64,000 nt of DNA, from positions 24,385,040-24,449,039 of the forward strand of contig NC_066517.1 in the NCBI RefSeq assembly GCF_024679095.1, in the 5' to 3' direction. The DNA comes from Eriocheir sinensis (lineage: Eukaryota > Arthropoda > Malacostraca > Decapoda > Varunidae). Made by a program: the position numbers and the translations under genes. The notes under the pieces were generated by a model. It worked only from the letters and a program-made list of their open reading frames with translations, ran no database searches and had not been told where the DNA came from. Positions 57,491 to 64,000 of the stretch are shown one piece after another (positions within the stretch are counted from its first letter, which is position 1; each line of letters opens with the position of its first letter).

Positions 57491-58730
57491 GCTATGCATG
57501 TCTATTCCCTGAGCAAACTTAACCTCACCTCACCTAACCAACAGCTCCACGCGGCTTAGTTTTTACAGCTGGAAATTAGACAGTGCGCGGGGCTGTATAT
57601 TACCTGGCTCAGACGCCGCCCCTTCCCCACCTTGCCCCGCCCCGCCCCGCCCCGCCAGTGTTACCAGATAATCCTACTCAGCACCTCAGCACACTTAACA
57701 TTTTCCCTGTTTCTGACCTAAAATTATCGCAAAAAAACATCAACAGTCATCGATAAGTATAAGTGAATGTCGTTATATAAGTGTGAGTACGATAGTTTTT
57801 GGTCAGGAGTCGGGAAGTGCAAGATGCTGAACACGATAATCTGGTGATGTCGTTCTCACACTGTGTAATTTATGCCCGTATGTTGCTCGTGTGTTGCTGT
57901 CCGCCACGCCTGCATTATGTTGCGCGGTGTTGCGTTATTATTTTTTTTGGTCTGTGGCTTTATACGAGGTGGTTATTGTTGTTGTTGTTGTTGTTGGGGT
58001 TAGGGCGTTGATGTTTTTTTTTTTATTTTTTTATTTTTTTAGTTTTTTTCCTTGCTCAGCTTTGCCTAATCATCCACCGCTGCACCATTTTTTGTTAGGC
58101 CTATGTGGTTTTATTTTTTTCTCCTGTATTCTTTTCTTTTTTCTTTTTTCTTATTATTTTTCTCTCATTCATTCTTCTATTTTTTATTATCTTTCTTTTT
58201 CTTCTTCTTCTTATTTTTCTTATCCTTATTTCTTCTTCTCATGCACTTTTCTTTTTCCCTCTTCCTTTTTTTTCCTTCTTTTTCTTCTTATTAATATTCT
58301 TATCCTTATTTCTTCTCATCCATCCCTTTATTCGTGTTTTTCTTTCTTCTTTTTCTCTTTTTCCTATCATTTTTATTTTTCATATTCTTATTATCATTAT
58401 TTCTTATTATATTTCTATTTCTATTCTATTTCTTATTCTATTCCTATTATTCTATTTCTATTTCTGTTTCTTATTCTATTTCTATTCTTTTTCTATTTCT
58501 AATTCTATTTCTATTATCTCTTTCTTATTCTATTTCTATTCTATTTCTATTTCTTATTCTATTTCTATTATTCTATTTCTGTTATCTCTATTTCTCATTC
58601 TATTATTTCTATTCTTATTATCATCATTTTCCTTATCATCTTTACCGTTTCCTGTTAACCTAAGACGAACCTTCACACACACACAAGGTCTAAACTTCAC
58701 TAAACTTCACCGTTCAATATAACTTACGAT
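57490..58730. other. T-rich intergenic DNA, no gene seen
   Basis: A short GC-rich patch with CCCCG repeats lies at 57633-57655. From 58010 to 58650 the sequence is T-rich with TATTTCTATT repeats. Frames of 200 codons are Phe/Ser/Leu only. Confidence 0.65.
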
Positions 58731-58734
58731 GGTT

Positions 58735-58825
58735 GAAAATTGTTTGTGGTGGCGGGCGGGACTGAACGTGGGTCCTCCTGGTCGCCGCACCCGCACACCG
58801 ACCACTCAGTCTCTGTCCTTTGGCG
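58735..58825 (-). mobile_element. tRNA-like SINE head
   Basis: The minus strand reads GACTGAGTGGTCGGTGTGCG (A-box-like), GGCGACCAGGAGGACC, ACGTTCAGTCCCGCCCGCC (B-box-like) and CACCACAAACAATTTTCAAC. The spacing fits a degenerate tRNA head followed by a SINE body. Confidence 0.45.
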
Positions 58826-58877
58826 GTCGGAAGCTCTGTACCTTTATCTCCGTCCTTTCATCTGCTCATTCGTCCTT

Positions 58878-58879
<2 letters not shown>

Positions 58880-58927
<48 letters not shown>

Positions 58928-59055
58928 TACATTTATCTCCCTTTTTTTATGTATTTTCTTTTCCTTTCTCATTCTTTTCCTTCTTTTATATTATTTTTCT
59001 CCATTTTTTGTGTTACTCTTTTTTTTCTTTTATCCTAAGAGCCCTCACTGTCTGC

Positions 59056-59104
<49 letters not shown>

Positions 59105-59128
59105 GAAGTTGATTGATTTCTCTGTCTA

Positions 59129-59189
<61 letters not shown>

Positions 59190-59304
59190 CTGCTCGGGTA
59201 TATTCGCTTTTCAGTATATCGTCATATTTTCCGAATTATCAACCTGACGCATGTACGTATATTGCCCTTCATTGGCCGCCTTGCAATTACATTTCAGACT
59301 CGAG

Positions 59305-59369
<65 letters not shown>

Positions 59370-60189
59370 GTGGATGGGTGAAGGAAGAGGAGAGGAGAGA
59401 GAGGATGGAAAGGGAGTAGGAAGGGAAAGATAAGGTGAAGGGAGGAAGGGAGAGAAAGAGAGAACGAATGAAAAGGAAGGAAGGGAGGAACAGAGAGGAT
59501 GATAGAAGTGGGTGAAGGAAGGGAGAGAAGGAGAGAAAGGAGAGAATTGGAGGAAAAAGGGAGAGAATAAAGGATAAAAATGAGCTGAACGGTGGAAGAA
59601 AAAGGAGAGAAAGGAAGGAAGGAAGGAAGGAAGAGAGAGGGTGAAGGAAGGGAGAAAAGGAGAGAAAGGAGAGAAATGGAGGAAGAAAGGAAAGATGAAG
59701 GGAGAAAGGGAAAGGAAAAGAGAACAAAAAGGAGCTGAACGGAGGAAGGAGATAAAGAAAAGGATGGAAAGGGAGCAGAAAAGGACGGAATGAAGGAAGG
59801 GAGAGAGAGAGAGAGGGTGTGTGATTTGGATGAATAGACGGAAAAAAGGGAGGGAGAGGGAAGGAAGGAAGGGAGGAAAAAAAAAAGTGGAGGAGGAATT
59901 AATAGAGCAGTATTGTAAAAGCCTCCTCCTCCTCCTCCTCCTCCTCCTCCTCCTCCTCTCCTCCTCCTCCTCCTATTTCCTCTCCTCCTCCTCTTCTCCC
60001 TCCCTATCTCCACACGTGCCGAGTTCGCTCCTCGATATAACCAAACCCTGAGTTGTTAATATGAGAAATTCCTGGTTTGGGATAGGCGGGGGGTGGGGGG
60101 TGGGGGTGGGTGGGGGGGAGGGAGGGGGAGGGGGGGATTTTCATTATTAGCAAAGGAGACACGTGGATCTATTTTTAAGGGGTTCCATA

Positions 60190-60265
<76 letters not shown>

Positions 60266-60740
60266 TGTTATTCCTTTATTCTAAGTTCGTTTCCTATTTC
60301 CTATTCCTTTATTCCTGGCTCATTTCTTATTCCCATTCCTTCATTTCTAGTTCATTGCTTATTCCCATTGCTTCATTCCCAGTCAAGTTTTTTCATTGCT
60401 TATTCCCATTCCTTCATTCCTAGTTTATTTTTTATTTCCATTCCTTCATTCCTAGTTTATTTTTTATTTCCATTCCTTCATTTCTAGTTCATTGCTTATT
60501 CCTATTCCTTCGTTCACAGTCAATTTCTTCATTTCTTATTTCCTTTCCTTCATTCCTTGCTCATTTCTCATTTCTTATTTCCTTTCCTTCATTCCTTGCT
60601 CATCTCTCATTTCTATCTCTATTCATAAATATCTAGGGACAGTTTTCACTCTTTTTTTTCACCTCTTTGTGATTCTCAGCGTGAAAAAATAAACCTCCGG
60701 AAGCATGAAGCAGAAAATCACAACGTCATATTCTTAAACA
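58880..60740. repeat. Microsatellite block: CT, GT, CA, GA, CTC
   Basis: (CT)n at 58880-58921, (GT)n at 59060-59103, (CA)n at 59132-59185, (GA)n at 59311-59365, GGAAG-rich sequence to 59810, (CTC)n at 59923-59990, (CA)n at 60191-60262. From 60270 to 60620 short TTCATTCCTAGTTCATT-like units repeat. No gene. Confidence 0.85.
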
Positions 60741-61825
60741 TTTTGCGGCGCCCGAGCTCACTCATATTTGACACGGCTTTCGTAGGATTTTAGGGGATTT
60801 CCAGGGGTAGTTCAATGACCTTTCTGGTAGTGTAACCCTTCCTCCGTACCGTGAACCTAAAGGAACACTCATTAGAACCCTCCCGATCTCCTTTTTGGCA
60901 TTCGGAAATAAGTCTGACCCTTCAACATATTCGACGCACAAAATTGACAAGGCTTTCGGAGGAGTTTTAGGCATTTCCAGGGGTAGTTCAATGACCCTCC
61001 TGGTAGTTTGACCCTTCCTCTGTACCATGACCGACCCTTCCTCTGTACCTTTTTTGGAAATAAAAAAAGTCTTCCCTTCAACATATTTGACACACATATG
61101 ACAAGGCTTTCGGAGGAGTTTTAGGCATTTCCAGGGGTAGTTCAATGACCCTCCTGGTAGTTTGACCCTTCCTCTGTACCGTGACCCTAAGAAAACACTC
61201 ATTAGAACCCGACTGACCACCTTTACGGTCTTTGGAAGTAGATTAACCCTCCCTGTACCTCGTTAGAACCCCAAATGATCTCATATTTTTGCCTTTGAAA
61301 GTAGATTAACCCTTCCTCTGTACCATGACCCTAAGAAAACACTCATTAGAACCCGACTGACCACCTTTACGGTCTTCGGAAGTAGATTAACCCTCCCTGT
61401 ACCTCGTTAGAACCCCAAATGATCTCATATTTTTGCCTTTGAAAGTAGATTGACCCTTCCTCTGTACCGTGACCCTAAGAAAACACTCATTAGAACCCGA
61501 CTGACCACCTTTACGGTCTTTGGAAGTAGTTTAACCCTCCCTGTACCTCGTTAGAACCCCAAATGATCTCATATTTTTGGCTCTGAAAGTAGATTGACCC
61601 TTCCTCTGTACCATGACCCTAAGAAAACACTCATTAGAACCCGACTGACCACCTTTACGGTCTTCGGAAGTAGATTAACCCTCCCTGTACCTCGTTAGAA
61701 CCCCAAATGATCTCATATTTTTGCCTTTGAAAGTAGATTGACCCTTCCTCTGTACCATGACCCTAAGAAAACACTCATTAGAACCCGACTGACCACCTTT
61801 TCAGCCCTTGGAAGTAGCTGATGTT
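60740..61825. repeat. Tandem array derived from element D
   Basis: The left part (60760-61245) has units starting GACAAGGCTTTCGGAGGAGT. The right part (61180-61810) has about 143-bp units with CCTAAGAAAACACTCATTAG, CCGACTGACCACCTTTACGG and CCTCGTTAGAACCCCAAATG, recurring near 61184, 61327, 61469, 61616 and 61759. Confidence 0.85.
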
Positions 61826-61959
61826 GAGGGCGGAAGGGTTGGGGAATGGCGGTCATAAATCCCACGGCCGCTGAGGAGCAAAATTTATCTGTTCTCGCTA
61901 TGAATGTTATTAATTACTCGTCACTTCCAGGGTTGTGTCTATTCTTCCTCCCTGCTCAG

Positions 61960-62660
61960 TTATTCTCTCTGTGCCTCCTCCCTTCTTCCTTGCACTTCTC
62001 TTCTCTTCTCCCTTCCTTCCCTCCGTTTCTCCTATTCCTTCTTCTCTGTTCGTCCTTTCTCTCCTCCTTTTTCTCTCTCTCCTTCCTTACTGCATTATTC
62101 TCTCTATGCCTCCTCCCTTCTTCTTCCTTCCATTTCTCCTCTCTCTTCCTTCCCTCTGTTTCTCCTATTCCTTCTCCTCTGTTCGTCCTTTCTCTCCTCC
62201 TTATTCTCTCTCTCCTTCCTTACTGCATTATTTTCTCTATTACTCCTCCCTTCTTCTTCCTTCCATTTCTCTTCTCCCTTCCTTCCCTCTGTTTCTCCTA
62301 TTCCTTCTTTGTTCTTCCTTTCTCATCTCCTTTCTCTCTCTCTCTCCTTCCTTATTGCATTATTCTCTCTATGCCTCCTCCCTTCTTCTTCCTTCCATTT
62401 CTCTTCCCTCTTCGTTCCCTCCTTTTTCATTATTCCTTTCTATTCTTCTTTCTCACCTCCTTTCCCTCTTCCTCCCTTCCGAATTCTTCCCTCTTTGCCT
62501 CCTCCCTTCTTCTTCCTTCCACTTCTCTTCTTTGTCCTTTCCTTTCCTCCCTTTCTCTTATTTCCTCTTTCTCTTTTCTTCTTTATCACCTCCTTTCCCT
62601 CTTCCTCCCTTCTGAATTATTCTCTCTATCCCTTCTCCCTTCTTCCTTTAACTTATTACT
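61960..62660. repeat. Pyrimidine-rich tandem repeat, about 130 bp x 5-6
   Basis: GCCTCCTCCCTTCTTCTTCC or a close variant recurs near 61971, 62104, 62239, 62369, 62495 and 62627. Several frames remain open, the longest 341 codons, and all are Phe/Leu/Ser/Pro low complexity. Confidence 0.85.
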
Positions 62661-62669
62661 CTTCATTGC

Positions 62670-64000
<1,331 letters not shown>

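Noticed and set aside
58729..59129. Overlapping frames of about 128 codons
   Set aside because: They run from a SINE head into CT and GT microsatellites.

Overview
This 64 kb window looks like nuclear DNA of an arthropod, most probably a decapod crustacean. The signs are very long (GA)n/(CT)n, (GT)n, (GATA)n and (TAG)n microsatellites, tRNA-derived SINEs of a type I associate with decapods, fragments of non-LTR retrotransposons, an interstitial (TTAGG)n tract, and one intron-rich chitinase gene of the group II (Cht10) type. Species cannot be fixed from the sequence alone.

One protein-coding gene is convincingly present. It runs on the + strand from the ATG at 11667 to the TGA at 54411. I resolved 50 coding exons by joining phase-compatible GT-AG junctions (one is GC-AG). 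Together they give a 10,383-nt reading frame of 3,460 codons plus stop. The order is: signal peptide; a roughly 280-residue acidic region I do not recognise; GH18-1; CBM14-1 and -2; GH18-2, whose catalytic motif is destroyed; a Thr/Pro/Arg linker; CBM14-3 to -6; GH18-3; a linker with four copies of a Cys/Pro-rich unit of about 42 residues; GH18-4; CBM14-7 between Ser/Thr/Pro/Trp linkers; GH18-5. This is the layout expected of a secreted cuticle chitinase that acts during moulting: five glycoside hydrolase family 18 modules and seven chitin-binding peritrophin-A modules. Four GH18 modules keep the full DxxDxDxE motif.

Layout: 1-11638 is non-coding flank made of microsatellites, tandem repeats and a LINE fragment. 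The last 1 kb is a tandem array carrying repeated splice-acceptor-like motifs, and its last copy supplies the acceptor-like AG just before the ATG exon. 11667-54411 is the gene. Its introns hold MITE-like elements, SINEs, LINE tails and tandem arrays (58, 102, 35, 29, 47 and about 121 bp units are the clearest in and next to the gene). 54412 to about 55355 is the likely 3' UTR with an AATAAA at 55330. 55360-64000 is again repeats and microsatellites with no gene I can support.

The most interesting points are the dead GH18-2 module inside an otherwise active enzyme, the shared exon pattern of GH18-3, -4 and -5, the Cys/Pro linker repeat, a (TG)n tract directly before a frame-neutral CBM14 exon, and a set of TTAACCC...GGGTTAA elements. 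One family of these carries a reverse-transcriptase fragment and sits in nine introns, always in the same orientation.
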